A model generated the notes under the pieces. The model was not told the DNA's origin. It saw only the letters and a program-made list of their open reading frames with translations, and made no database searches. Below are positions 46,390-54,604 of a stretch of DNA of 64,000 nucleotides, piece after piece. Source of the stretch: CBDFNC01 sp965249895. GTDB lineage: Bacteria > Pseudomonadota > Gammaproteobacteria > Enterobacterales > CBDFNC01. The translations under genes were made by a program, and so were the position numbers. Where the stretch lies: NCBI GenBank assembly GCA_965249895.1, contig CBDFNC010000001.1, forward strand, positions 62,001 to 126,000, in the 5' to 3' direction. Every line of letters starts with the position of its first letter. Position 1 is the first letter of the stretch.

Positions 46390-46605
46390 ATGGGTTACAA
46401 AGTAAAAATACAAAAAGTACAAAGACCGACTAATAAATCCTTTTACCTCAATATGCCAGCAGCGATTGCTGAAGCCTTAAGCATGGAGAAAGGGGAAGAG
46501 TTTGAGTGGACAATTGAAGATAAGAACACGCTGGTGCTTAAAAGGGTTAGCCCGCTAGAAATTAACGGCCGTACAAATAACGAGCAAATTTGCGCGGACT
46601 TATGA
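46390..46605 (+). CDS. Small AbrB/SpoVT-like DNA-binding protein
   Basis: The 71-residue frame starts MGYKVKIQKVQRPTNKSFYL and continues PAAIAEALSMEKGEEFEWTI and EDKNTLVLKRV, a swapped-hairpin AbrB/MazE-like pattern (short strand, turn, PxxxxxxLxxxxGxxxxWxxxD). GGGAAGA lies 8 bases before the ATG. It lies between the IS630 relic and a MITE, with no toxin gene next to it. Similar small proteins accompany mobile elements; a role here is unknown. Confidence 0.6.
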   Translation: MGYKVKIQKVQRPTNKSFYLNMPAAIAEALSMEKGEEFEWTIEDKNTLVLKRVSPLEINGRTNNEQICADL

Positions 46606-46614
46606 TCTCGGGTA

Positions 46615-46842
46615 CTAGTGTCCGTCCTGAAACTCGTATGTTTATTCTTTCGTCATATTCTTAGCATCCAAGCTTGTCGTTTTACGAAAGCTTAACGTTA
46701 GTCACCACTATCACAACGAACTCAGTCATTGTCAGCTTGCCTGGCAATCCAGTGTCTTCTCTCGCACGCCGAGATCGCGGTAAAGCCGCTGGATTCCCGC
46801 GTGCGCGAGAATGACAAGATAGCGTTTCAGGACGGGCACTAG
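46615..46842 (+). repeat. MITE-like element, copy A (complete)
   Basis: The 228-bp unit begins CTAGTGTCCGTCCTGAAAC and ends with the inverse of CTAGTGCCCGTCCTGAAAC (18 of 19 positions). It holds no gene. Internal blocks GTCATTGTCAGCTTGCCTGG and GCTGGATTCCCGCGTGCGCG are shared with the other copies. It directly abuts copy B. Confidence 0.88.
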
Positions 46843-47009
46843 CTAGCGCCCGTCCTGAAACACACACATTCGTTCTTCAGTCATATTCATAAAACGCGAA
46901 ACTTGCCGTTTTGCAAAGGCCTAAAGTTAGTCACTACTATCTCAGCACTCCCCGTCATTGTCGTATATGGACTCCTCCAAGATTGCAACAGCAATTTTGG
47001 AATAAACAG

Positions 47010-47160
47010 TTTAGATGCGTGCGTATATTCGGACTCTTTTTGGGGTGCGGCCCCTGGCCCCGGATGTATTCGCACCTTCATGCCTCTACGCTTGCTCGGT
47101 ATTTACTACCTTGACAATGATCAGGCTCTTGAAGGTCGGTCTCACCTGTTTATTCGTTCT
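47010..47160 (-). ncRNA. Putative bridge/seek RNA of the IS110-family element
   Basis: Read on the transposase strand, the non-coding end forms two successive loops. The first (47126 to 47082) is closed by GCCT/AGGC. It contains TCATTGTCA (complement of 47112-47120), equal to the left target half at 46955-46962, and GCAAGCG (complement of 47089-47095), the reverse complement of the right target half GCTTGC at 48311-48316. The second (47075 to 47019) is closed by a GTGCG/CGCAC stem. It contains ATACATC (complement of 47063-47069), equal to the right element end at 48304-48310, and ATATACG (complement of 47022-47028), the reverse complement of the left element end at 46962-46968. Order target loop then donor loop is as known for IS110 bridge RNAs. 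Exact RNA ends are not known. Confidence 0.75.
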
Positions 47161-47193
47161 TTGTGTTGCAGTTAAACTCGTTTTCTTTTGCTG

Positions 47194-48237
47194 TTATGCT
47201 GTTAGTGCCTTGGGGGTTTGATATGCCGTGTTGTAATGTAACATCGCCCAAGCCGTTCTGATGGTTTTATTGGCCAATGCGACCGCCGCTCTGAGTTTTC
47301 CACGTCGCTCAATAAGAGACTTGAGCCAGGCTTCTTTTGTGTTGCTCGATGCTCGTTTATCCACCGATACCACCACAGATAATGCGCCTTGAATTAACGT
47401 TGAACGCAGCCGTTTGTTCCCGGACCTCTTCCCTATATGTCCAAGTGTGACGACTCCCCCCGTACTGTACTGCTTCGGGGTCACTCCGATACATGCTGAC
47501 GCTTCTCGGCCATTTTTAAAGCTCTCCCCCTTATCTCCCAGCGCAAGAAATATCCCCAATGCATTCACTGGGCCAACCCCTTCCAGCTCCAGTAAGCGCT
47601 GGCAATCCGATTGCTGTCGGATCAGTGCATCCAACGATTTGTTAACTTTAGATAGCTCGTTTTGATGGCGAACAAATGCACGATAAAGCTCAGCCAGTTG
47701 AAGACGAAAAGCACCGGGTAAGCCATTCTCTGCATCCTCAAGCAGCTCGGGTATCGCCCGTTTTAGAGCGGCAAACCCCTTTGGAAAGGAAATACCAAAT
47801 TCATACAGTAAGCCCCGGATGAGATTAGATGTTGCTGTAATGTGGTCCAGCCAGTGCTCCCTCATCCGCTCAATGGCCTGAAATCCCTGTTGCTCTACTG
47901 ATTTTACGCTCACCGTCTTGATGCGTGGCTGACAGGCGGTAATAGCGATAGCAAGTGCATCGTTTTTGTCAGTTTTTTGCCCTTGCCTGTAAGGGCTAAC
48001 GGCCTTGGTCGTTAACAACATAGGTGTATGCCCCATGGCGAGCATTTTTCTGGCCCAGTAATGTGCAGAGCCACAGGCTTCCATTGCGACGAGAGCGGGA
48101 AGTTGCTGTGCCAACCAGACCTCTAATTTTGACTTGGTAAAAGCGCGGTCAGTGACTACCTTTCCGTGTTTATCAACGACACAAACATGAAAAGAGTTTT
48201 TTGCCAAATCGATACCAATGACAGTATGGTTATACAT
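47194..48237 (-). CDS. IS110-family transposase (DEDD recombinase)
   Basis: The ATG at 48237 (MYNHTVIGIDLAKNSFHVCV) gives 347 residues. The N-terminal RuvC-like DEDD domain has GIDLAKNSF (Asp), VAMEACGSAHYWAR (Glu) and KTDKNDALAIA (Asp, Asp). The C-terminal Transposase_20 domain has LLELEGVGPVNALGIFLALG, ACIGVTPKQYSTGG and GHIGKRSGNKRLRSTLIQGA with the catalytic serine region. The frame is intact. Such recombinases act with a guide RNA encoded in the element. Confidence 0.95.
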   Translation of the reverse strand: MYNHTVIGIDLAKNSFHVCVVDKHGKVVTDRAFTKSKLEVWLAQQLPALVAMEACGSAHYWARKMLAMGHTPMLLTTKAVSPYRQGQKTDKNDALAIAITACQPRIKTVSVKSVEQQGFQAIERMREHWLDHITATSNLIRGLLYEFGISFPKGFAALKRAIPELLEDAENGLPGAFRLQLAELYRAFVRHQNELSKVNKSLDALIRQQSDCQRLLELEGVGPVNALGIFLALGDKGESFKNGREASACIGVTPKQYSTGGVVTLGHIGKRSGNKRLRSTLIQGALSVVVSVDKRASSNTKEAWLKSLIERRGKLRAAVALANKTIRTAWAMLHYNTAYQTPKALTA

Positions 48238-48568
48238 GTGTGGACTCCTTTTTCGTATTGGTTGCTCACTAATAACCGTAGTTCGCGGGAGGGGGAGGAG
48301 TCCATACATCGCTTGCCTGGTATGGTCCGACATCTCGGTCCAGTGACTTTTAGCGTGATCCGTGATCGCGGTTAAGCCACTGGATTCCGAGATGTCGGAC
48401 CACCACGTACAAGGGAATGACAGAATCGGCGTTTCAGGATGGGCGCTAGCTATCAAGCTAAAGCAAAAAAACATTGAACATACGAATCGTTATTACTACT
48501 ATCTGCCTGATTTTGTAAAGCGGTGCAGGTTCACTGCATAAAGCGACAGGCGGAGACTAAGTACACAG

Positions 48569-49336
48569 ATGTTTACCTTAGATAATGTATCTTTTTGCGT
48601 GGGCGAAAAGACCATTCTTCATCCCACTTCCCTGCAGATAGCGGAAGGTAAAGTGACCACTTTACTTGGCCATAACGGCAGCGGGAAGTCCACTTTGATC
48701 AAACTGCTCAGTCGTCAGCAGTCGGCGTCTTCGGGTCAGGTATTACTTCAGGGTAAAGGAATTTCCCAGCTGAAGCCTCGTGAGTTCGCCCTTAAGGTTG
48801 CCTATCTGCCACAGCATCCGCCGTTGACCGATGGTGTGACAGTACGTGAGTTGGTGCGATTTGGCCGTTATCCATGGAAAGGTCTGCTAGGTCGATACTC
48901 CCAGGAGGATGATCGGCTGGTGGAGCAAGCAATTAAGCGTGTCGGCCTTACTGCGATGGAGGAGCGTTTTGTCAGTACCTTGTCTGGTGGCGAGCGTCAG
49001 CGTGCCTGGGTAGCTATGTTGTTGGCGCAGCGTAGCCAATGCATTTTACTGGATGAGCCCACCTCTGCTTTGGATGTGGCGCATCAATATGAACTCTTAT
49101 CTCTGATCCGCGAGCTTAATCAGAGCCTGGGGCTCACTGTGGTGATGGTGCTCCATGATATCAATATGGCGGCGCGGTTCAGCGATCATCTGGTGGCGCT
49201 TCATTCCGGCAGGGTTATGGCCAGTGAGACACCAGCTGCACTGATGACTGAGCAGGTACTGGAGTCTATTTATGGGGTGCCCCTTGGGTTGTTTTACCAT
49301 CCTGAAACTGGCCAGCCGGTTAGTTATGTCCGCTAA
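48569..49336 (+). CDS. fhuC: Siderophore/ferric-hydroxamate ABC transporter ATP-binding protein
   Basis: The 255-residue ATPase has Walker A LLGHNGSGKSTLIK, signature LSGGERQRAWVAMLLAQ and Walker B CILLDEPTSALD, with FhuC-like VRFGRYPWKG after the Q-loop. It is the first of three genes C-D-B with gaps of 21 bases and a one-base overlap. A Fur-like site was not convincing in the 120 bases upstream, which begin right after the MITE. Confidence 0.92.
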   Translation: MFTLDNVSFCVGEKTILHPTSLQIAEGKVTTLLGHNGSGKSTLIKLLSRQQSASSGQVLLQGKGISQLKPREFALKVAYLPQHPPLTDGVTVRELVRFGRYPWKGLLGRYSQEDDRLVEQAIKRVGLTAMEERFVSTLSGGERQRAWVAMLLAQRSQCILLDEPTSALDVAHQYELLSLIRELNQSLGLTVVMVLHDINMAARFSDHLVALHSGRVMASETPAALMTEQVLESIYGVPLGLFYHPETGQPVSYVR

Positions 49337-49357
49337 TAATGTAAGGAAGACAATACT

Positions 49358-50257
49358 GTGCGTTGGCTAATTACTCTGTTGTTAATATTAAGTACTGGTG
49401 TGCAGGCCAAAACCTACCTGCACGAAATGGGTCAGGTTGAGCTGCCAAAGGCACCACAAAAAGTGGTGGCCCTGGACTGGGCGCTGACGGAAACCTTATT
49501 GACTCTGGATGTTACACCCTATGCCATTGCGGATGTGCAGGGTTATAAAGACTGGGTGGAGCAGCCGCTGTTACCGAAAAACGTGCAGGATGTGGGCTCC
49601 CGACGCGAACCCAATCTGGAACTTCTGGCCCAACTCCAGCCAGACCTTATCCTGATCAGCCAGCACCTCGCCCCTGCATATGAAAAGCTAAATAGCATTG
49701 CACCGACTATGGTATTTAGCGTGTACGGCGAGCAGAAACAACCCTATCAGGCTGCTGAAAAAATCACTCGCCGATTGGGTGATGTATTTAGCCGGCAAGC
49801 TCAGGCTGAATCTGTGATTACGGCCACCAAAACCCATATTCAAGCTAATGGTGAACGGCTAAGGAAAGCCGGTTTGCTAGACAGGCCTCTGATTGCACTG
49901 AGATTTATCGGTGATAAGCATTTGCGTATTCACGGTGAAGGCTCCCTGGCTGATAATACCCTGACTCAAATGGGGCTGAATAATGCCTGGCAGTCACCCA
50001 CTAATCAGTGGGGTTTTGCCTCGGCAGCCATGGACAAATTAGCTGAGTATCAGCAGGCCAATCTGCTTTATTTTGGTCCGCTAGAGGAAAAAGATCGGCA
50101 GCTTATATTTAATACCCCATTGTGGCGTGCGATGGCGTTTACCCGTGAACAGCGTGTCTATGGGTTGCCACCCATATGGACGTTTGGCGGCCTGGATTCG
50201 GCGCGACGCCTTAGCGATCAAATTACCCGTCAACTTGTATCAGGACAGAAGGGATAG
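49358..50257 (+). CDS. fhuD: Siderophore-binding periplasmic protein
   Basis: The GTG start at 49358 follows AAGGAAG. The 299-residue protein has a signal peptide (LITLLLILSTGVQA), then the helical-backbone class III fold: PQKVVALDWALTETLLTLDV, VGSRREPNLELLAQLQPDLI, TPLWRAMAFTREQRVYGLPP. This is the FhuD pattern for hydroxamate siderophores; the precise ligand is not shown. Its stop overlaps the fhuB start. Confidence 0.9.
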   Translation: MRWLITLLLILSTGVQAKTYLHEMGQVELPKAPQKVVALDWALTETLLTLDVTPYAIADVQGYKDWVEQPLLPKNVQDVGSRREPNLELLAQLQPDLILISQHLAPAYEKLNSIAPTMVFSVYGEQKQPYQAAEKITRRLGDVFSRQAQAESVITATKTHIQANGERLRKAGLLDRPLIALRFIGDKHLRIHGEGSLADNTLTQMGLNNAWQSPTNQWGFASAAMDKLAEYQQANLLYFGPLEEKDRQLIFNTPLWRAMAFTREQRVYGLPPIWTFGGLDSARRLSDQITRQLVSGQKG

Positions 50258-52251
50258 TGGGACTTCAGGCGTATTATCCTGCGGATAAACGAAAGACGGT
50301 AAAACCCCTGGCTTGGGGAATCCTGGCAATCCTGCTGCTTGGTTTTTTGCTGGTGGGAACTTTACCCTACCAGCTGACCGGTGAGCAGTGGCTGGCAGCT
50401 GTGTTCTCTCCGGACCAAACCGACTACCGTCAAGTAATAGTCCATTTTAGCTATTTGCCTCGCTTAGCTATTGCTCTGTTGTGCGGTGGCGGTTTGGCCA
50501 TCGCCGGTTGTATGATGCAGTATGTGCTGCGCAACCCCCTTGCTTCACCCACCACTCTGGGGGTCGCTGCCGGGGCTGAATTAGGACTGGCTTGTAGCTT
50601 ATTGCTCGTCCCTGCCTCTCTGGGTATCCCCGACTATTGGTTTGCGTTTGCCGGCGGTTTGGCTGCGACGGGTCTGGTGTTTGTATTAACCGCTCATCGA
50701 GGTTTTGCCCCGTTGCAAATGGTATTGGCGGGCATGGTTGTCAGTTTGTTTTTCGGCTCGCTAAACATGATGATATTGCTGGTCAATGAGCAACAGCTGA
50801 CCAGCATGTTTATCTGGGGCGCCGGAGCGCTGGATCAGACGGATTGGAAGGGAGTGCAATACCTGCTGCCCTTGCTGATGATCCCCTGTGTATTGATGTT
50901 ATTTTTGTTACGTCCGCTGTCCATTTTACAACTGGGTGAAGAAGCCGCTGCATCGGTTGGCGTCCGGGTGGCTTCCCTGCGGGTGGTGGCATTGGTTATC
51001 GCCGTTTTTATTACTTCCGCCGTAGTAAGCAAGGTCGGCATCATAGGTTTTGTGGGGCTGGTGGCTCCTGCGCTGGCCAAACTGTTAGGCGCCCGCCATT
51101 TGCTGTCCCGGCTGATCGCCAGCTGCGTGATAGGTGCGGTACTTTTGTTGACCGCAGATTTGCTTGCTCAACCCTTTTCCGGTGTCGGCGGTGAGCTGTT
51201 ACCCACAGGTGCATTTACCGCCTTAGTGGGGGCGCCTTTCTTACTCTGGTTGCTGCACCGCCAGTCCTTTATCGCCAGTCTGAGGCCGGATGCCGAACCG
51301 ACACCGGAATACAGGCCGCGTCCGTTCCGTAGCGTGTTAGTTATTTTGCTGGCTGTGACTCTGACTATCCTGCTGACTGCCCTGTTGCTGGGTAACAGCC
51401 CGCAGGGTTGGTTGTTAAGTGGTTCGACAAGCGTGCTTGAGTTACGCGCGCCGCGGGTGCTGGTGGCCTTGCTGGCCGGTGTTGGTTTAGCGCTGGCAGG
51501 CACAGTAATTCAGCGTGTTACCGGCAATGGCATGGCCAGTCCTGAGGTGATGGGGATCAGCGCGGGTGCGTCATTGGCGTTAGTGCTTGGGGCGATGAGC
51601 GGCTGGGTGACAGCACGCTCTGAGCAGATGCTGCTCGCTACTATGGGTGCCATGGCTGTGATGGGGTTACTTTGGCTGAGTGGCCGCCGAAATAAATTTT
51701 CTCCGGCGCAAATGTTGCTGACCGGCGTTGGACTGAGCGCCTGTCTGGATGCGGTTATTCGTATCGCCATGTCATCGGGGCAAGACAATGTGAAAGCCCT
51801 GTTGACCTGGCTGTCTGGCTCCACCTATCTGGTGGCCGGCTCTGACGTGTGGTTATTACTCGGCGGCGTCGCTAGCCTGGGGCTGTTACTGTTATTTCTT
51901 ACCCGCTGGTTAGATACCCTGACCCTGGGTGAGGTCATCGCCAGTGGTATTGGCCTTCATTGTCAGCGGGTTCGTCAGTGGTTGATGTTGGTGGCAGCTA
52001 TGCTTACCGCACTGGCGACCATAGTGATTGGCCCCTTGAGCTTTGTGGGTTTGCTGGCGCCCCATATGGCGCGATCCCTGGGACAATACAACGCCCGCCA
52101 CCAGTTGGTTATCGCCAGCCTGATAGGCGGCAATATTATGATGGTTGCTGACTGGGTGGGACGTAACTTCTGGTTTCCCTGGCAGTTCCCGGCAGGTCTG
52201 CTTGCTTCGGTGATCGGTGGCGGTTACTTTTTGTACTTACTACGCAAGTAA
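50257..52251 (+). CDS. fhuB: Fused siderophore ABC permease
   Basis: The GTG start overlaps the fhuD stop (TAGTG). The 664-residue protein is a tandem of two FecCD permease halves, each with about ten membrane segments: the first with RLAIALLCGGGLAIAGCMMQ, ASPTTLGVAAGAELGLA and VGIIGFVGLVAPALAKLLGA, the second with RVLVALLAGVGLALAGTVIQ, ASPEVMGISAGASLALVLGA and GPLSFVGLLAPHMARSLG. This duplication is specific to FhuB. No TonB-dependent receptor is present in the window. Confidence 0.94.
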   Translation: MGLQAYYPADKRKTVKPLAWGILAILLLGFLLVGTLPYQLTGEQWLAAVFSPDQTDYRQVIVHFSYLPRLAIALLCGGGLAIAGCMMQYVLRNPLASPTTLGVAAGAELGLACSLLLVPASLGIPDYWFAFAGGLAATGLVFVLTAHRGFAPLQMVLAGMVVSLFFGSLNMMILLVNEQQLTSMFIWGAGALDQTDWKGVQYLLPLLMIPCVLMLFLLRPLSILQLGEEAAASVGVRVASLRVVALVIAVFITSAVVSKVGIIGFVGLVAPALAKLLGARHLLSRLIASCVIGAVLLLTADLLAQPFSGVGGELLPTGAFTALVGAPFLLWLLHRQSFIASLRPDAEPTPEYRPRPFRSVLVILLAVTLTILLTALLLGNSPQGWLLSGSTSVLELRAPRVLVALLAGVGLALAGTVIQRVTGNGMASPEVMGISAGASLALVLGAMSGWVTARSEQMLLATMGAMAVMGLLWLSGRRNKFSPAQMLLTGVGLSACLDAVIRIAMSSGQDNVKALLTWLSGSTYLVAGSDVWLLLGGVASLGLLLLFLTRWLDTLTLGEVIASGIGLHCQRVRQWLMLVAAMLTALATIVIGPLSFVGLLAPHMARSLGQYNARHQLVIASLIGGNIMMVADWVGRNFWFPWQFPAGLLASVIGGGYFLYLLRK

Positions 52252-52803
52252 AAGTGTCCAGAGTAATGATCAAAAGCAATTTTATTCAAAGAGCTGTAGT
52301 AAGCAACATATTTTCCCAAGGGTTTTTAACGAATCTCCTGTGATAGTTATCAAGGTTGAGCTAGATAGGTGACAGGTGCTTAGCATTCTTTTGTCTGGCG
52401 AACGCTAGTTCCCGCTGCCTGTTTTCTACGAGCCGCCAATTTGCTTGATTGCCAGATAAGGATTGGTTAGTGAACAAACAGCCGGAGCTTCGCTGAACTG
52501 GTTTGGTGTGTAGCTACTGCTGATTAAGTTTGATTTACCCGAACCAGGAAAGAGAAAAGGCCATGCGGATATAAAACCTTTTGGGGTAATGAAGCTGCTG
52601 TTTTAATAACACTAAAGTGAACCTGATTTAGCTTCTCCGAGCTTGTGACCATCTGGCGCCAGGAGCATAGTCACGATCCATTGCATTGAAAGAATTACAT
52701 TTTCCCTCATTCGCCAGAAAGAGAAATGGTTACCGATATTTATTTATCCATAAAATAGTTATCAATTAATACACCGATTTAAAGCATATCGTGCCCCGTC
52801 TTC
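52252..52803. other. Gene-free region
   Basis: About 550 bases without a supported frame, between fhuB and the convergent LysR gene. No repeat shared with other regions was noticed. Confidence 0.5.
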
Positions 52804-53739
52804 CTATTTGTATAAGTCGGGCGCCCAGGTTTGCTCAGAGCTTTCACCCATTTTGTTAGTTTCGGCCAATATAAAGTCGATAAACAGGCGGACCCGTTTC
52901 GGTAAATTTTTACGTTGTGGATAGAGCACAAAAACCCCCAGTTCATCCGGTGAATAAAGTCCCATGACAGGTTTGAGTCGTCCACTTAACAGGCTTTCCC
53001 GTAAAATAAAATGGGGTGCTTGAGTAAGTCCCAGATGTTGCTCTGCAAGTGCCGTCATTGCTTCTCCGTCATCAACCACGTAATGATTTCCTGGGTCAAT
53101 TTGCTGCGTTCCTGCGTCTGTCGCAACATAAACGGGAAGCATTTTTCCGGATTGTTTGAAGCGAAAGCGTATCCATGCATGACTGAATAAGTCGTCACCC
53201 AGTTTTGGAGTGCCATATTGTTCCAGATAGCGAGGTGAAGCACAGGTGATAAAATCGATGGGGCTGATTTTTCGCATAATCAAACCACTATCTTGCACTG
53301 TACCGCTACGAATTGACAAGTCGTAGCCTAGTCCAATCACATCCAAAAAAGCATCGGAAAAAGTAAGATCAAATTTGATGGTTGGGTAGAGTTTAGAAAA
53401 TGTCTGAATGAACGGCATAACATAAAGACGACCATAGGATACCGGCAGGTTTATCTTAAGCGTGCCCGCCACTTGCTCATTATCTATAACCAGACTTTCT
53501 CCACACGCCAGTAACTCACTTAAGACTGTGCGTGCGGTAACGCTATATTTTCGACCCGCTTGCGTGGGGTGTAGTTGTCTGGTTGTGCGATTAAATAATT
53601 GCACACCCAAGTCGACTTCTAACCGACTAATGGCCTTACTCACCGTGGACGGATCGGTTTGCAATTCAACAGCTGCAGCACCGAAGCTGCCACGATCAAA
53701 CGCAGTAAGGAACATTTTGATAGATCGAAGTTTATCCAT
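52804..53739 (-). CDS. LysR family regulator
   Basis: The 311-residue protein has the LysR headpiece MDKLRSIKMFLTAFDRGSFG, LQTDPSTVSKAISRLEVDLG and LFNRTTRQLHPTQAG, then an effector domain of the CrgA/DsdC-like subgroup (VAGTLKINLPVSYGRLYVMP). It is divergent from a periplasmic PfpI-type gene 103 bases away, which is its likely target. A 15-bp palindrome lies two bases upstream of its start. Confidence 0.9.
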   Translation of the reverse strand: MDKLRSIKMFLTAFDRGSFGAAAVELQTDPSTVSKAISRLEVDLGVQLFNRTTRQLHPTQAGRKYSVTARTVLSELLACGESLVIDNEQVAGTLKINLPVSYGRLYVMPFIQTFSKLYPTIKFDLTFSDAFLDVIGLGYDLSIRSGTVQDSGLIMRKISPIDFITCASPRYLEQYGTPKLGDDLFSHAWIRFRFKQSGKMLPVYVATDAGTQQIDPGNHYVVDDGEAMTALAEQHLGLTQAPHFILRESLLSGRLKPVMGLYSPDELGVFVLYPQRKNLPKRVRLFIDFILAETNKMGESSEQTWAPDLYK

Positions 53740-53741
53740 TA

Positions 53742-53756
53742 ATGAATATTATTCAT
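53742..53756. promoter_or_regulatory. Palindromic operator candidate in the lysR/pfpI divergent region
   Basis: ATGAATATTATTCAT is a perfect 7-bp inverted repeat around one T. A second site with repeated ATTCAC (ATTCACGAATATGATTCAC) follows about 30 bases further toward the pfpI-type gene. Both are AT-rich as in LysR binding regions. Confidence 0.55.
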
Positions 53757-53842
53757 TTCTATTGTGCTCATCAAGGTATTAATTCACGAATATGATTCAC
53801 ATAAACTTCGCATAATCACTTAAAACAAACCAGAGGTAAAAG

Positions 53843-54517
53843 ATGAAAAAACAAGTTATAAAACTAATGGCTGCACTATTTATAATGTTAATGGCCAATC
53901 AAGTATTAGCTGCGGATAAACGTATAGGCATTCTGGTTTATGATGGCGTACTCACCTCGGATGTCACCGCCCCTATGGAAGTTTTTGGTGTTGCGACGAG
54001 AAAAAGCTGGTTCACCGATTATGAAACTGTGGTAATAAGCGTGGAAAATCAGCCAAGTATTACCACAGAAGAGGGCTTAATCATTGCCGCAAACAGTTGG
54101 ATAGGTGAGCATCAAGACCTGGATGTGTTAGTGGTTCCATCAAGCTATGATATGAAGCCACTAATAAACAACAAAAAATTGATCGAATTTATCCGCCAAG
54201 CAGGTGCACAAACACAATGGATGGCGAGCAATTGTTCAGGCGCATTGTTACTGGCTGAAGCAGGGATTTTGGATGGGAAAAAAGCCACAACCTGGGCTGG
54301 TGGCGAGAAGGAATTTCAAGACAGTTACGCAAAGGTCGATGTACAATTTGATCAGAATGTGGTGGTAGACAAAAACGTCATTACATCAAATGGCAGCTTA
54401 GTCAGTTATCAAGCCGCACTAACCTTGTTGGCGAAAATATCGTCGCCATCAAAATCACAGGAAGTCGCGGACGCATTACAATATGCCAGATTTTCACAGC
54501 AGACATTTATTCAATAA
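53843..54517 (+). CDS. Exported DJ-1/PfpI family protein
   Basis: The 224-residue protein has a signal peptide (LMAALFIMLMANQVLA, cleavage near residue 23) and then a DJ-1/PfpI glutamine-amidotransferase-like domain: RIGILVYDGVLTSDVTAPME, LDVLVVPSSYD and MASNCSGALLLAEAGILDGK with the nucleophile Cys131 at the elbow. It resembles the ligand-like domain of AraC/GATase regulators, but lacks the regulator part. Export to the periplasm is unusual for the fold. Function unknown. AGAGGTAAA lies before the ATG. Confidence 0.87.
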   Translation: MKKQVIKLMAALFIMLMANQVLAADKRIGILVYDGVLTSDVTAPMEVFGVATRKSWFTDYETVVISVENQPSITTEEGLIIAANSWIGEHQDLDVLVVPSSYDMKPLINNKKLIEFIRQAGAQTQWMASNCSGALLLAEAGILDGKKATTWAGGEKEFQDSYAKVDVQFDQNVVVDKNVITSNGSLVSYQAALTLLAKISSPSKSQEVADALQYARFSQQTFIQ

Positions 54518-54604
54518 TATCTAGTCAAAACCCCCTCGTATAGAGCAAAGGTCAACCAGCGGTTGGCCTCATATAGATGAAAAATATGACCAGTGGCTCA
54601 GTAA

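Larger units (their letters stand above)
46963..48310 (-). mobile_element. IS110-family (IS1111-type) insertion sequence
   Basis: The element of about 1.35 kb has sub-terminal inverted repeats TATGGACTCCTCC (46966-46978) and GGAGGAGTCCATA (48294-48306), set back a few bases from the ends, as in the IS1111 group. There is no target duplication beyond a possible TC core. A 215-base non-coding end follows the transposase stop, and only about 70 bases precede its start. Insertion is in the MITE at TCATTGTC/GCTTGCC. Confidence 0.9.
46843..48449 (+). repeat. MITE-like element, copy B, split by IS110
   Basis: The left terminal repeat is CTAGCGCCCGTCCTGAAAC (46843-46861). The right one (48431-48449) is the inverse of CTAGCGCCCATCCTGAAAC. 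The IS110-family element occupies 46963-48310; without it the MITE would be about 259 bp. Internal blocks GCAAAGGCCTAAAGTTAGTC and TGGTCCGACATCTCGGTCCA are shared with copy C. Confidence 0.88.

Noticed and set aside
46378..46400. TTGGGAAGACAATGGGTTACA as a third copy of the 37.4/41.7 kb repeat
   Set aside because: Similarity covers only about 15 bases and coincides with a ribosome site and start codon, so it may be chance.
46887..47221. Several short open frames in the IS110 non-coding end
   Set aside because: The region is better explained as a guide RNA plus repeat; frames are overlapping on both strands and without ribosome sites.
48450..48568. Fur box before fhuC
   Set aside because: No stretch reaches a convincing match to the GATAATGATAATCATTATC consensus.
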